Assembly (NCBI RefSeq): GCF_004004555.2
Contig: NZ_SACP01000004.1
Span: 62,001-126,000 of the forward strand
Origin: Methylobacterium oryzihabitans
GTDB lineage: Bacteria > Pseudomonadota > Alphaproteobacteria > Rhizobiales > Beijerinckiaceae
Direction of reading: 5' to 3'
DNA: 64,000 nt
Shown: one piece after another, positions 27,536 through 35,771 of the stretch
How positions within the stretch are numbered: the first letter of the stretch is position 1
Layout of the letters: each line of letters opens with the position of its first letter
Notes under the pieces: model-generated
Seen by the model: only the letters and a program-made list of their open reading frames with translations
Told to the model about the DNA's origin: nothing
Databases searched by the model: none
Made by a program: the position numbers and the translations under genes

Positions 27536-28567
27536 ATGACCTCGACCACCCTCGCCGCCGTCCCGGCGGCCTCCCCCGAGGCCGGCTTCGCCGCCCGCCG
27601 CCGCCGCAAGCTCCTCGTCGCCGCGGTCGTCTTCGCCGCCATCGCCGCCCTGCCCTACGGCATCACCGACGTCTACCTCCAGAACGTCCTGATCCTGACC
27701 CTGATGTACGCCGCGCTCTCGCAGAGCTGGAACATCTTAGGGGGCTATTGCGGGCAGATCTCCCTCGGCCACGCGCTGTATTTCGGCATCGGCGCCTACG
27801 CGACCAGCGTGCTGTTCGTGAATTACGGCATCGTCGCCTGGGGCGGCATGCTGGTCGGGGGCGTCCTGTCGGCCCTGGTGGCGCTGGCGCTCGGCTGGCC
27901 CTGCTTCCGGCTCGCCGGGCACTACTTCTCGATCGCCACCATCGTGATCGCCGAGATCGGCCTGCTGCTCGTCCACAACTGGGACTTCGTCGGCGGCGCC
28001 ATGGGCATCCAGTGGCCGTTCAACCCGGATTCGTGGTGGACGCTCCAGTTCGCCCGCGACAAGGTGCCTTACGTCCACTTCGCCCTCGGGCTCTTCGCGG
28101 TGGTGTGGTTCGTCACCTACCTCATCGAGGATTCCCGCTGGGGCTACTGGTGGCGGGCGGTCAAGGACGACGCCCAGGCGGCCGAGAGCCTCGGCGTCGA
28201 GGTGTTTCGCTCCAAGATGGCGGCGGCGGCGGTCTCGGCCTTCTTCACCGCCATCGGCGGCGGCTTCTACGCCGCCTACGTCTCCTACATCGACCCCGAG
28301 AGCGTGATGAGCTTCCGCTTCTCGCTGCTCTTCGCCTTGCCGGCGGTGCTCGGCGGCATCGGCACCCTGTGGGGGGCGCTGGTCGGGGCCGCGATCCTGA
28401 TCCCGCTCACCGAGATCAGCCGGTCCTACCTCGGCGGCACCGGCAGCGGCATCGACCTGATGCTCTACGGCGTGCTGGTCATGGCGATCGCGCTGGCCCG
28501 CCCCGAGGGCATCCTCAGCCTGTTCCGCCGCACCCGCAGCGCCCGCAACCAGGAGGCGACGCCGTGA
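27536..28567 (+). CDS. LivM-type ABC transporter permease
   Basis: 343 residues, about nine membrane segments after a basic N-terminal tail (AARRRRKLL). Diagnostic blocks are QSWNILGGYCGQISLGHALY (about 63), WWRAVKDDAQAAESLGVEV (about 203) and GGIGTLWGALVGAAIL (about 276). It pairs with the LivH-type subunit. Its stop overlaps the start of the next ATPase gene by 4 bp, so the two are translationally coupled. Confidence 0.92.
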   Translation: MTSTTLAAVPAASPEAGFAARRRRKLLVAAVVFAAIAALPYGITDVYLQNVLILTLMYAALSQSWNILGGYCGQISLGHALYFGIGAYATSVLFVNYGIVAWGGMLVGGVLSALVALALGWPCFRLAGHYFSIATIVIAEIGLLLVHNWDFVGGAMGIQWPFNPDSWWTLQFARDKVPYVHFALGLFAVVWFVTYLIEDSRWGYWWRAVKDDAQAAESLGVEVFRSKMAAAAVSAFFTAIGGGFYAAYVSYIDPESVMSFRFSLLFALPAVLGGIGTLWGALVGAAILIPLTEISRSYLGGTGSGIDLMLYGVLVMAIALARPEGILSLFRRTRSARNQEATP

Positions 28568-29298
28568 GCGACGACGCGATTCTGCGCATCGACAACGTCA
28601 CCCTGCGCTTCGGCGGCCTCGTCGCCAACCGCGACGTCACCCTCGACGTGACGCGCGGCGAGATCCTCGGCCTGATCGGACCCAACGGCGCCGGCAAGTC
28701 GACGCTGTTCAACCTCATCTCCGGGACCTACCAGCCGAGCGCCGGGCGGATCCTGTTCGAGGGCGAGGACATCACGCGGCTGCCGGCGCCGGAGCGCTGC
28801 CGGCGCGGCATCGCCCGCACCTTCCAGGTGCCGCGCTCGTTCGACTCGATGAACGTGGTCGAGAACGTCATCGTCGGCGGCCTCGCCCGGCACCCGGGGG
28901 CCGCCGCGGCCCGCCGCGCGGCGATCGAGACCCTCGACTTCGTCGGGCTGAAGCACCGGGCCGACGCGGTGGCCGGGGAACTGACCCCGCCGGAGAAGCG
29001 CCGGCTGGAGGTCGCCCGGGCGCTGGCCACCGGCCCGCGCGTCCTGCTGCTCGACGAGGTGCTGACCGGCCTGACCCCGAGCGAGGCCCGGGCCGGCGTC
29101 GAGCTGATCCGCAAGGTCGCCGAGCGCGGCGTCACCGTCATCATGGTCGAGCACGTGATGGAGGTGGTGATGCCGCTCGTCCACCGCGCCGTCGTGCTGC
29201 ATCTCGGCCGCGTCCTCGCCCAGGGGCTGCCGACCGAGGTGGTGCGCGACGAGGCCGTCATCACCGCCTATCTGGGGGAGCGCCACCGTGCTGCTTGA
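28564..29298 (+). CDS. LivG-type ABC transporter ATP-binding protein
   Basis: 244 residues from a GTG overlapping the upstream permease stop. Walker A is GPNGAGKST (about 40-48), Walker B VLLLDEVLTGL (about 160), and the H-loop VEHVME (about 196). The ABC signature is unusual: where LSGGQ is expected the sequence reads LTPPEKRRLEVARAL (about 141). Some LivG-class proteins deviate here, so the protein is probably active as one half of an asymmetric pair with LivF, which has an intact LSGGEQ. Confidence 0.91.
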   Translation: MSDDAILRIDNVTLRFGGLVANRDVTLDVTRGEILGLIGPNGAGKSTLFNLISGTYQPSAGRILFEGEDITRLPAPERCRRGIARTFQVPRSFDSMNVVENVIVGGLARHPGAAAARRAAIETLDFVGLKHRADAVAGELTPPEKRRLEVARALATGPRVLLLDEVLTGLTPSEARAGVELIRKVAERGVTVIMVEHVMEVVMPLVHRAVVLHLGRVLAQGLPTEVVRDEAVITAYLGERHRAA

Positions 29299-29995
29299 GG
29301 TCCGCAGCCTGTCGACGGCCTATTCGGGCCTGCTGGCGATCCAGGACATCTCGATCGACGTCGCCGAGAACGAGATCGTGGTGGTGGCCGGCGCCAACGG
29401 GGCCGGCAAGTCGACCCTGCTCAAGTCGATCGCCGGCATGGAGCGTCCGCGCTCCGGCTCCGTCACCCTCGACGGCGCCCGCCTCGACGGGCTGCCCGGC
29501 CACGTCATCACCCAGAAGGGCGTCGCCTACGTGCCCGAGAACAAGCGGCTCTTTCCGCGCCTCTCGGTCGCCGACAACCTGCGGCTCGGCAGCTACCTCC
29601 ACCGCGCCGCCGCCGACCGCGAGGCGCCGCTGGAGCGGGTCTTCGCGCTGTTCCCGCGCCTCAAGGAGCGCCTGCCGCAGCGCGCCGGGACGCTCTCGGG
29701 CGGCGAGCAGCAGATGCTCGCCATCGGTCGCGCCCTGATGACCCGCCCGCGCCTCCTGATGCTCGACGAGCCGTCCCAGGGCATCATGCCCAAGCTCGTC
29801 GACGAGATCTTCGACGCGATCACGACCATCCGGGCGACCGGCGTGACGATCCTGCTGGTCGAGCAGCGCCTCGCCGAATCGCTGTCGATCGCCGACCGCG
29901 CCTACGTGCTCCAGACCGGCCGCCTGATCCTCCAGGGCCCCGCGGCCAACCTGCGCGACGATCCGGAGGTGCGGCGGGCGTATCTGGGGTTGTAG
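29288..29995 (+). CDS. LivF-type ABC transporter ATP-binding protein
   Basis: 235 residues from a GTG inside the last 11 bp of the LivG gene. All ATPase motifs are standard: GANGAGKST (about 38), TLSGGEQQMLAIGRAL (about 136), LLMLDEPSQGIMP (about 155) and the LivF-typical YVPENKRLFPRLSV (about 80). It completes a five-gene importer that energises uptake of the binding protein's ligand. A family B repeat follows 12 bp after its stop. Confidence 0.93.
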   Translation: MLLEVRSLSTAYSGLLAIQDISIDVAENEIVVVAGANGAGKSTLLKSIAGMERPRSGSVTLDGARLDGLPGHVITQKGVAYVPENKRLFPRLSVADNLRLGSYLHRAAADREAPLERVFALFPRLKERLPQRAGTLSGGEQQMLAIGRALMTRPRLLMLDEPSQGIMPKLVDEIFDAITTIRATGVTILLVEQRLAESLSIADRAYVLQTGRLILQGPAANLRDDPEVRRAYLGL

Positions 29996-30007
29996 GGCCG
30001 CGCCCCG

Positions 30008-30196
30008 ACCCTCCCCCCTCCGCGGGGGAGGGTGGCGAGCGGATGCGAGCGCAGCGGGACGAAGTCCCGCCGAGAGGGGAACGCGACAGTGCCGGAGGTG
30101 GCGCACGTCACGACGGTCGCGACCTCTCCGAAAACGTGGTTCCCCTCTCCCGCCCGGCATCCGCCGGGCACCCTCCCCCGCAGAGGGGGGGAGGGT
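30008..30196. repeat. Family B palindromic element, copy 2
   Basis: A 189-bp element with ends ACCCTCCCCCCTCCGC and GCAGAGGGGGGGAGGGT. The inner part has GCGGGACGAAGTCCCGC and CCGAGAGGGGAACGCGAC, opposed by TTCCCCTCTCCC. It fills most of the gap between livF and pxpA, again inside the co-directional cluster. Confidence 0.85.
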
Positions 30197-30283
30197 TATG
30201 CGTGGCCCCCTTCCCTCCCGCACCGGCACCGCCTCATCTCTCCTTCCGGCCCCCGCCGCGCATCCCCATCCACGGAGACGCCC

Positions 30284-31045
30284 ATGCCCTCCATCGACCT
30301 GAACTCCGACCTCGGCGAAGGCTTCGGCGACTATCGCGCCGGCGACGACGCCGCGATGCTGTCGGTCGTGACCTCGGCCAACGTCGCGTGCGGCTTCCAT
30401 GCCGGCGACCCGCAGATCATGGCCGCGACCTTCGCGCTGGCGAAGGAGCGCGGCGTCGCCGTCGGCGCCCATCCGGGCTACCCGGACCTGTGGGGCTTCG
30501 GCCGGCGCACCCTCCCCTACACGCCCGCCGAGGTCGAGCGCCTCGTCGCCTACCAGGTCGGCGCCGCGCAGGGGCTGGCGGCCTATGCCGGCCACCGCAT
30601 CACCTACGTCAAGGCGCACGGGGCGCTCGGCAACCTCGCGGCGGTCGATCGCGGCGTCGCCGACGCCATCGCCCGGGCGGTCAAGGCGGTCGATCCCGGC
30701 CTCGCCCTCCTCGCCATCGCCCTGTCGGCGCAGGCGGCGGCCGGCGAGGCCCTGGGGATCGAGGTCCACCAGGAGATCTTCGCCGACCGGGGCTACACCG
30801 AGGCCGGCATGCTGATCCCCCGCGGCCAGCCCGGCGCGATGGTCACCGACCCGGACGAGGCCGCCGAGCGGGTGCGCACGATGGTCGAGGAGGGCGCGAT
30901 CGTCACCGCCTCCGGCCGACGCCTGCCGACGCCGATCCGCTCGATCTGCGTCCACGGCGATTCCGCCCACGCGGTCGCCACCGCCCGCGCCGTCCGCGCC
31001 CGGCTGGAACGGGCCGGAGTCACCCTGGCACCGTTCCGGCCGTGA
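30284..31045 (+). CDS. pxpA: 5-oxoprolinase subunit PxpA (LamB/YcsF family)
   Basis: 253 residues. Family blocks are complete: IDLNSDLGEGFG (about 4-15), TSANVACGFHAGDP (about 32-45), GVAVGAHPGYPDLWGFGRR (about 57), VKAHGALGNLA (about 109) and FADRGYTEAGMLIPRG (about 166). With PxpB and PxpC it forms ATP-dependent 5-oxoprolinase, converting 5-oxo-L-proline to L-glutamate. Its TGA overlaps the GTG of pxpB by 4 bp. Confidence 0.93.
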   Translation: MPSIDLNSDLGEGFGDYRAGDDAAMLSVVTSANVACGFHAGDPQIMAATFALAKERGVAVGAHPGYPDLWGFGRRTLPYTPAEVERLVAYQVGAAQGLAAYAGHRITYVKAHGALGNLAAVDRGVADAIARAVKAVDPGLALLAIALSAQAAAGEALGIEVHQEIFADRGYTEAGMLIPRGQPGAMVTDPDEAAERVRTMVEEGAIVTASGRRLPTPIRSICVHGDSAHAVATARAVRARLERAGVTLAPFRP

Positions 31046-31764
31046 GCGCGCCCGCCATGCGCCTGCTCGATGCCGGCGAGGCCGCGCTCGTGGTCGAGTT
31101 CGGCACCACCGTCGATCCGGCGATCAGCGACCGGGTGCTCGCCCTCGACGCGGCGTTGCAGGCCGACCCGCCCGCGGGCCTGCGCGAGACCGTGCCGACC
31201 TACCGCTCGCTGATGGTGCATTACGACCCACTGGTGCTCGACCGAGCGGCCCTGGCCGAGCGGGTCGGGGCGCTCGCCGACCGCCCCGCCGCGGCGCGGG
31301 CCGCCGCGGCGACCTGGACCCTGCCGTGCTGCTACGACCCGGTGGTCGCCGAGGATATCGGCGCCGTCGCCGATCTCGTGCGCAGGAGCGTGGCCGAGGT
31401 CGCGGCCCTGCACGCGGGGGGCGCGTACCGGCTCTACATGTACGGTTTCGCTCCCGGCTTCGCCTATCTCGGCGGGCTGCCCGAGGCGCTCGCCGTCTCG
31501 CGCCGGGCGACGCCGCGCCCGCCGCACCCGGCGAACGCCGTGATGATCGGCGGCGGGCTCGCGGCGGTCGCGACTTTCTCGATGCCGACCGGCTGGTACG
31601 TCGTCGGCCGCACGCCGATGCGCCTGTACCGGCCCGGCCAGGACGACCCGTTCCCCGTCGGCGTCGGCGACGTCCTGCGCTTCGAGGCGGTGGATGCCGA
31701 CACCTTCGCGGCCCTCGACCGGCGCGCCGAGGCCGGCGAGGTCGTCGCCCGCAAGGAGGCGTGA
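31042..31764 (+). CDS. pxpB: 5-oxoprolinase subunit PxpB (KipI family)
   Basis: 240 residues from a GTG at 31042 that overlaps the pxpA stop (GTGA). An ATG five codons in is an alternative. The hallmark YGFAPGFAYLGGLPE is at about 134-148, followed by VAAVATFSMPTGWYVVGRTP-like residues (about 175-194, GLAAVATFSMPTGWY). It is the ATP-linked partner of PxpC in 5-oxoprolinase; KipI of Bacillus is a homologue that inhibits a kinase. One base overlaps pxpC (TGATG). Confidence 0.92.
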   Translation: MSAPAMRLLDAGEAALVVEFGTTVDPAISDRVLALDAALQADPPAGLRETVPTYRSLMVHYDPLVLDRAALAERVGALADRPAAARAAAATWTLPCCYDPVVAEDIGAVADLVRRSVAEVAALHAGGAYRLYMYGFAPGFAYLGGLPEALAVSRRATPRPPHPANAVMIGGGLAAVATFSMPTGWYVVGRTPMRLYRPGQDDPFPVGVGDVLRFEAVDADTFAALDRRAEAGEVVARKEA

Positions 31765-32786
31765 TGAGTCCGGTCTTCCTCTCGGTCCTGGCCGCCGGCC
31801 AGGGGGCGACGCTCCAGGATCACGGGCGCCACGGCTGGCTGCGCTACGGCATCACCGCCGCCGGCCCGATGGATCCCCTCGCCCACGCCACCGCCAACCG
31901 CGCGCTCGGCAACCCGGCCGGCGCCACCGCCCTGGAGATCCCCCTCGGCGGCATCGAGCTGACCGCCGAGGGCGGGCCGCTCGGCGTCGCGCTGGCCGGC
32001 GGCGCGTTCCGGATCGCCCTCGACGGCAACCTGGTGCCGCCGGGCGCCGCGCTCACCCTGCGGCCGGGCGAGAGCCTGACGGTGCGGGCCGGCCGCGCCG
32101 GGGCGTGGCTCTACCTCGCGGTCGCCGGCCGGATCGACGTGCCGGCGATGCTCGGCTCGACCGCGACCCACACCCGCTCCGGCTTCGGCGGGTTCAGGGG
32201 CCGCGCGCTCCAGGCCGGCGACCGGCTGCCGGTCGCGAACGCGCAGCCCGGCCCGGGCGAGGTCTGCACTCTCGTGGCGCCCTGGCTCGACCGCGACCCG
32301 GGCGAGATCCGCGTCGTGCTGGGCCCCCAGGACGATTACTTCTCGCAGGACCAGATCGCAGCCTTCCTCGAACGCCCCTGGACCGTCACCGCCAAGGGCG
32401 ACCGGATGGCCTGCTTCCTCGACGGCACGCCGCTGACCCACGCCAAGGGCTACAACATCGTCTCGGACGGCATCGCCATGGGGGCGATCCAGGTGCCGGG
32501 CGAGGGCTGGCCGATCGTGCTGATGGCCGACCGGCAATCGACCGGCGGCTACCCGAAGATCGCCACCGTGATCGGTCCCGATCTCGGCCGCCTCGCCCAG
32601 GCGCAGCCCGGCACCCGCCTGCGCTTCGCCGCCGTCGGTGTGGCCCAGGCGGTCGCCGCCCGCCGGGCCGAGGCCGAGGCGCTGGCCGGCCCGATCGCCC
32701 TCGACCCGCTGGTGCGCACCGACTTCCCGTCCGAGTTCCTGCTCGGCCGCAACCTCGTCGGCGGGGTGGTCGACGGGCGGGCGTGA
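31764..32786 (+). CDS. pxpC: 5-oxoprolinase subunit PxpC (biotin-dependent carboxyltransferase-like)
   Basis: 340 residues. Characteristic blocks are ATLQDHGRHGWLRYGITAAG followed by PMD (about 15-37), VLGPQDDYFSQDQ (about 188), GDRMACFLDGTPL (about 213) and MADRQSTGGYPKIATV (about 254). It completes PxpABC. The stop TGA is the first three bases of a single-hairpin repeat (TGATGCG), and the gene converges with the YceI gene 34 bp away. Confidence 0.92.
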   Translation: MSPVFLSVLAAGQGATLQDHGRHGWLRYGITAAGPMDPLAHATANRALGNPAGATALEIPLGGIELTAEGGPLGVALAGGAFRIALDGNLVPPGAALTLRPGESLTVRAGRAGAWLYLAVAGRIDVPAMLGSTATHTRSGFGGFRGRALQAGDRLPVANAQPGPGEVCTLVAPWLDRDPGEIRVVLGPQDDYFSQDQIAAFLERPWTVTAKGDRMACFLDGTPLTHAKGYNIVSDGIAMGAIQVPGEGWPIVLMADRQSTGGYPKIATVIGPDLGRLAQAQPGTRLRFAAVGVAQAVAARRAEAEALAGPIALDPLVRTDFPSEFLLGRNLVGGVVDGRA

Positions 32787-32823
32787 TGCGGGGTCCGGAA
32801 GACGGCGTCCGGATCCCGTATCA
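32784..32823. repeat. Family A single hairpin between convergent stops
   Basis: A 40-bp hairpin: TGATGCGGGGTCCGGA pairs with TCCGGATCCCGTATCA around AGACGGCG. The left end supplies the pxpC stop (TGA at 32784-32786) and the right end supplies the YceI stop on the other strand (complement of 32821-32823). It could terminate transcription from both directions, though no U-run is present. Confidence 0.8.
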
Positions 32824-33459
32824 CGGCTCGGCCTTGAACTCTCCGGCGAGCCGCAAGGTCACCTCGTCCCCGAGCTGCGGCGCGTAGGCGCTGACGCCGA
32901 ACTCGGACCGCTTGAGCACCGTGCGGCCCTCAAACCCGACCGTGTAGCGATGGTCGAGCGGATGCGGACCGGCCAGCGTGAAGGTCACGTCGAGTACCAC
33001 CGGCTTCGTCACGCCCTTGAGCGTCAGGTCACCGGTGACCCGGGCGGTGGTCGGGCCGGTCGGCTCGACCTGGGTGCTGGAAAAGCTCGCCTTCGGGAAT
33101 CGGGTGCTGTCGAAGAAGTCGGGCTCGCGCAGGCGCTGGCTCAGCGCCTCGCCCACGCCGCCGATCTCCGACACGGCGACCTCGGCGGCGAGCCGGCTGG
33201 CGGCGGGCGCCTTCGGATCGAGGGTCAGGGTCGCGGCGACCGCGGTGAACTGGCCGTAGAAGACCGAGAAGCCGAAATGGCTCAGCGACCACGTGATCGT
33301 GCCGTGGGCCGGGTCGAGGACGTAGCGCCCGGGCCGGACCTGGGTCGGGTCGGCGCTCGGGCCGGCGGGCGGCGCCGTCTGCGCCGGGGCCGGTGCGGCC
33401 GCCCACAGCCCCGCGAGGCAGAGGGCCGCGCGGGAGAGACGCAGGGTCGCGCGCTTCAT
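32821..33459 (-). CDS. YceI family periplasmic protein
   Basis: 212 residues from the ATG at 33459, which gives a signal peptide (about 1-27, ending APAPAQ). The mature lipocalin-like barrel has RYVLDPAHGTITWSLSHFGF (about 43), FDSTRFPKASFSST (about 115) and DLTLKGVTKPVVLDVTF (about 146). YceI proteins bind isoprenoid-type lipids in the periplasm; the ligand here is unknown. The stop codon is shared with a repeat hairpin. It is divergent from ruvA. Confidence 0.9.
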   Translation of the reverse strand: MKRATLRLSRAALCLAGLWAAAPAPAQTAPPAGPSADPTQVRPGRYVLDPAHGTITWSLSHFGFSVFYGQFTAVAATLTLDPKAPAASRLAAEVAVSEIGGVGEALSQRLREPDFFDSTRFPKASFSSTQVEPTGPTTARVTGDLTLKGVTKPVVLDVTFTLAGPHPLDHRYTVGFEGRTVLKRSEFGVSAYAPQLGDEVTLRLAGEFKAEP

Positions 33460-33562
33460 GCAGTCACCTTGTCGGTCGGTCGGGCTTGGCCGATATCGGC
33501 GCGACCCCATCCCATGAACCCGGACGCGGCTCAAGGACGGGCGCGAGGAGCACGACGACGCG

Positions 33563-34189
33563 ATGATCGGCAAGCTGAAGGGCGTGGTGGATTCCTACGG
33601 CGAGGATTTCGTCATCCTCGACGTGCACGGCGTCGGCTACGTGGTGCACTGCTCGGCCCGCACCCTCCAGCGCCTGCCCTCCGCCGGCGAGGCGGCGGAA
33701 CTCTCGATCGAGACCCATGTCCGCGAGGACATGATCCGGCTCTACGGCTTCCGCTCGGATCCGGAGCGCGAGTGGTTCCGCCTGCTCCAGACCGTGCAGG
33801 GCGTCGGCGCCCGGGTGGCGCTCGGCGTGCTGTCGGCGCTCGAACCCGGCGACCTCGCCACCGCCATCGCCACCGGCGACCGCACCGCGGTCGCCCGCGC
33901 CCCCGGCGTCGGCCCCCGGCTCGCCGCCCGCCTCGTCGCCGAGCTGAAGGACAAGGCCCCCGCCTTCGCGCCGGTCGATCCGGCGCTGATCCAGCTCACC
34001 GGCGCCGTCGAGGCCCGCACCGCGCCGCAGCCGGTCGCCGACGCGGTCTCGGCGCTGGTCAATCTCGGCTACGCCCAGGTCCAGGCCTCGGCCGCGATCG
34101 CCGCCGTGATGCGCGAGGCCGGCGACGCCGCCGCCGCGATGGAGGCCAAGACCCTGATCCGCCTCGGCCTGCGCGAACTCGCCCGCTGA
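33563..34189 (+). CDS. ruvA: Holliday junction branch migration protein RuvA
   Basis: 208 residues, standard length. Domain I begins [20 protein letters not shown]; domain II has the two helix-hairpin-helix motifs [20 protein letters not shown] (about 75) and [19 protein letters not shown] (about 111); the C-terminal domain III (about 155-208, [13 protein letters not shown]) contacts RuvB. RuvA tetramers hold the four-way junction while RuvB drives migration. Neither ruvB nor ruvC is adjacent; a tRNA gene and an unrelated gene follow instead. Confidence 0.95.
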   Translation: MIGKLKGVVDSYGEDFVILDVHGVGYVVHCSARTLQRLPSAGEAAELSIETHVREDMIRLYGFRSDPEREWFRLLQTVQGVGARVALGVLSALEPGDLATAIATGDRTAVARAPGVGPRLAARLVAELKDKAPAFAPVDPALIQLTGAVEARTAPQPVADAVSALVNLGYAQVQASAAIAAVMREAGDAAAAMEAKTLIRLGLRELAR

Positions 34190-34375
34190 CCCCGCCGTGG
34201 CCGGTGCGCCACGGCCGGTCCGCGGCCCGGTTTTTCGCGATTGCAATGCCGAAACCGATCCGCTAAAGCCCCACTCGTGTTCGGCGCTGCACCGCCTCGG
34301 ACCCCTCGCCCGGCCCTCCTGCACAGGATGGCGGCTCCGGCGAACGGGTTGTTCCGGAGGATCGCAGGCCGGCCG

Positions 34376-34450
34376 GCCGTTGTAGCTCAGTGGTAGAGCG
34401 CGTCATTGGTAATGACGAGGTCGGGAGTTCAATCCTCCCCAGCGGCACCA
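34376..34450 (+). tRNA. tRNA-Thr (anticodon GGT)
   Basis: The acceptor 5' strand GCCGTTG (34376-34382) pairs with CAGCGGC (34440-34446). The discriminator A and an encoded CCA follow (34448-34450). The anticodon arm is CGTCA / TTGGTAA loop / TGACG with anticodon GGT, reading ACC (and ACU by wobble). The T-arm is GGGAG-TTCAATC-CTCCC. All arms are canonical. Confidence 0.97.
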
Positions 34451-34483
34451 TCTCTTCCCTGCGAAAAAGCCGGATCGTATCGC

Positions 34484-34592
34484 GAGAGGCGCATGTTCAT
34501 GCGTGTCGCTCGTCGCCTGGGGTGTCCGGTCGATCGCTTCAGGCCACCGCAAGCTTTCGCGGATGCGCAGATCGGGTTCGCTCAGACCAGCC
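34484..34592. repeat. Diverged family A-like sequence
   Basis: It holds GTCGATCGCTTCAGG and GATCGGGTTCGCTCAGACCAGCC, which resemble the reverse strand of the family A core (GGCTTCGCTC..., GATCGCTCGG), but the hairpins are poorly conserved. It lies between the tRNA and the end of an 83-residue gene. Membership is uncertain. Confidence 0.35.
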
Positions 34593-34833
34593 GCAGCCCC
34601 TGCCGGGCGAGGTGATCGGGCACGCCGCGGCGCACGAGGCGCTCGCGGCGGGCCTGATGGGCCCGCCACGCCGCCTGCGCCTCGGCGGCGGCGAGGACCG
34701 GACGGGTCCACTGGTCGAGCCAGAACAGTTGGATCGCGAGGCCGAGCAGGATCGTCTGCTCCACGAGATGCTGCGAGGCAGCCAGCACGCGCCGGACCTG
34801 CTCCTCCAGGCCCGGCAACTCCGCGTCCATCAT
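34582..34833 (-). CDS. Hypothetical protein, 83 residues
   Basis: It starts at adjacent ATG codons (34833/34830) with GGCGGAG 3-6 bp upstream. The product has a charged N-terminal helix (LEEQVRRVLAASQHLVEQ), a short hydrophobic stretch (TILLGLAIQLFWLDQW, about 27-42) and a basic C-terminus (ARRERLVRRGVPDHLARQGL). It may be membrane-associated. No known domain. Confidence 0.6.
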   Translation of the reverse strand: MMDAELPGLEEQVRRVLAASQHLVEQTILLGLAIQLFWLDQWTRPVLAAAEAQAAWRAHQARRERLVRRGVPDHLARQGLRLV

Positions 34834-34936
34834 GGCTCCGCCGTCTTTCGTGACGCCGCCGCGATACGATCGGCGGGCCTGACCTAGCAGATTTCGTGCC
34901 GCCACGCCGGCCCGACGGCATCCCGGGCTGGGCGGC

Positions 34937-35536
34937 TCAGTCCTTCAAGTCCGCATCGATGTCCTTGAGCAGGGCGAGATGTTCCCTGATTTGACCCCGC
35001 GCGAGCTTCGCGACGGCGAGATTCTCGCGATCCTTGCCCGAGGCGAGGTAATCCTCCTGGATCTTCAGCAACGCCTGATGGCCCTCGATCTGGCCGCGGA
35101 TGTATTCGCGGTCGAAGGCGCTGCCGGCCTTGGCCTGTTCGAGCTTGTCCAGCATCGCCTTGCCCTTCGGGTCGAGCTGGCCCGTCACCTCGGGCTCGGA
35201 GGGCGGCTTCACGCTGCCGCTCGCCGCGGTGGCCGGATCGCGCATCGCCTTGAGCACGTCGGCGATGGTCTCCTGCTCGGCGACCTCGAAGCGGGCGAAC
35301 TGCTTCACGTCGTCGTCCTTGGCCTTCTGCAGCGCGACCCGGCTCGCCGCCAGCGACATCGCGCCGGCCGCGAGGGTGTCGGCCGCGTGCTTGGCCTCGG
35401 CATCACCCATGCGGGCGCCGGTATTGCCGGTGGCCTGGGTCACCGCGCTCGGCGGGTTCTGGGCCATCACGCCGCCGGAGAACGGCGCGAGCGCGATCAC
35501 GGAGGCGAGGGCCACGAGGGCGGGATGCCGACGCAT
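34937..35536 (-). CDS. DUF4142 family periplasmic protein
   Basis: 199 residues with a signal peptide (about 1-25, GGVMAQ). The mature protein is helical with the DUF4142 pattern: ADTLAAGAMSLAASRVALQK (about 53), VKQFARFEVAEQETIADVLK (about 77), FDREYIRGQIEGHQALLKIQ (about 140). The four-helix bundle resembles ferritin-like folds but has no clear metal ligands. The family is often found near stress genes. A candidate EcfG-type promoter lies about 50-70 bp upstream. Confidence 0.88.
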   Translation of the reverse strand: MRRHPALVALASVIALAPFSGGVMAQNPPSAVTQATGNTGARMGDAEAKHAADTLAAGAMSLAASRVALQKAKDDDVKQFARFEVAEQETIADVLKAMRDPATAASGSVKPPSEPEVTGQLDPKGKAMLDKLEQAKAGSAFDREYIRGQIEGHQALLKIQEDYLASGKDRENLAVAKLARGQIREHLALLKDIDADLKD

Positions 35537-35583
35537 GGAGTCAGACCTTTCGATGGAGATTCCCGGGTTCGGGATACTCCACC

Positions 35584-35608
35584 AACGTATCTGGAGAGAC
35601 GCGGTTTC
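35584..35608 (-). promoter_or_regulatory. Candidate EcfG-type promoter for the DUF4142 gene
   Basis: On the minus strand: GAAAC (35608-35604), a 16-bp spacer, then CGTT (35587-35584). The known alphaproteobacterial EcfG consensus is GGAAC-N16/17-CGTT, so one base of the -35 differs. It sits 48 bp before the start codon. Confidence 0.45.
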
Positions 35609-35644
35609 AGCGTCGCGGTAGCCCGGACCCGGTCGCGCGGGCCG

Positions 35645-35771
35645 TCATACGAAATCCGATTGATTGCTTCGCAATGCGGATTTCGGCTTCGCTCAGGTGT
35701 GTGGAGCCGAAGGCTCCACCGCGCGGGCTTGTGATACGCGATCCGGAAGGAATCTTCCGGATAGCGTATCA
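35645..35771. repeat. Family A two-hairpin repeat, copy 3 (reverse orientation)
   Basis: Read on the minus strand it runs TGATACGCTATCCGGAAG, its hairpin partner CTTCCGGATCGCGTATCA, CCCGCGCGG, an extra GGAGCCTTCGGCTCC hairpin, GAGCGAAGCCG, and the second arm to TCGGATTTCGTATGA. The first TGA is the stop of the 64-residue gene on the minus strand. Confidence 0.82.
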
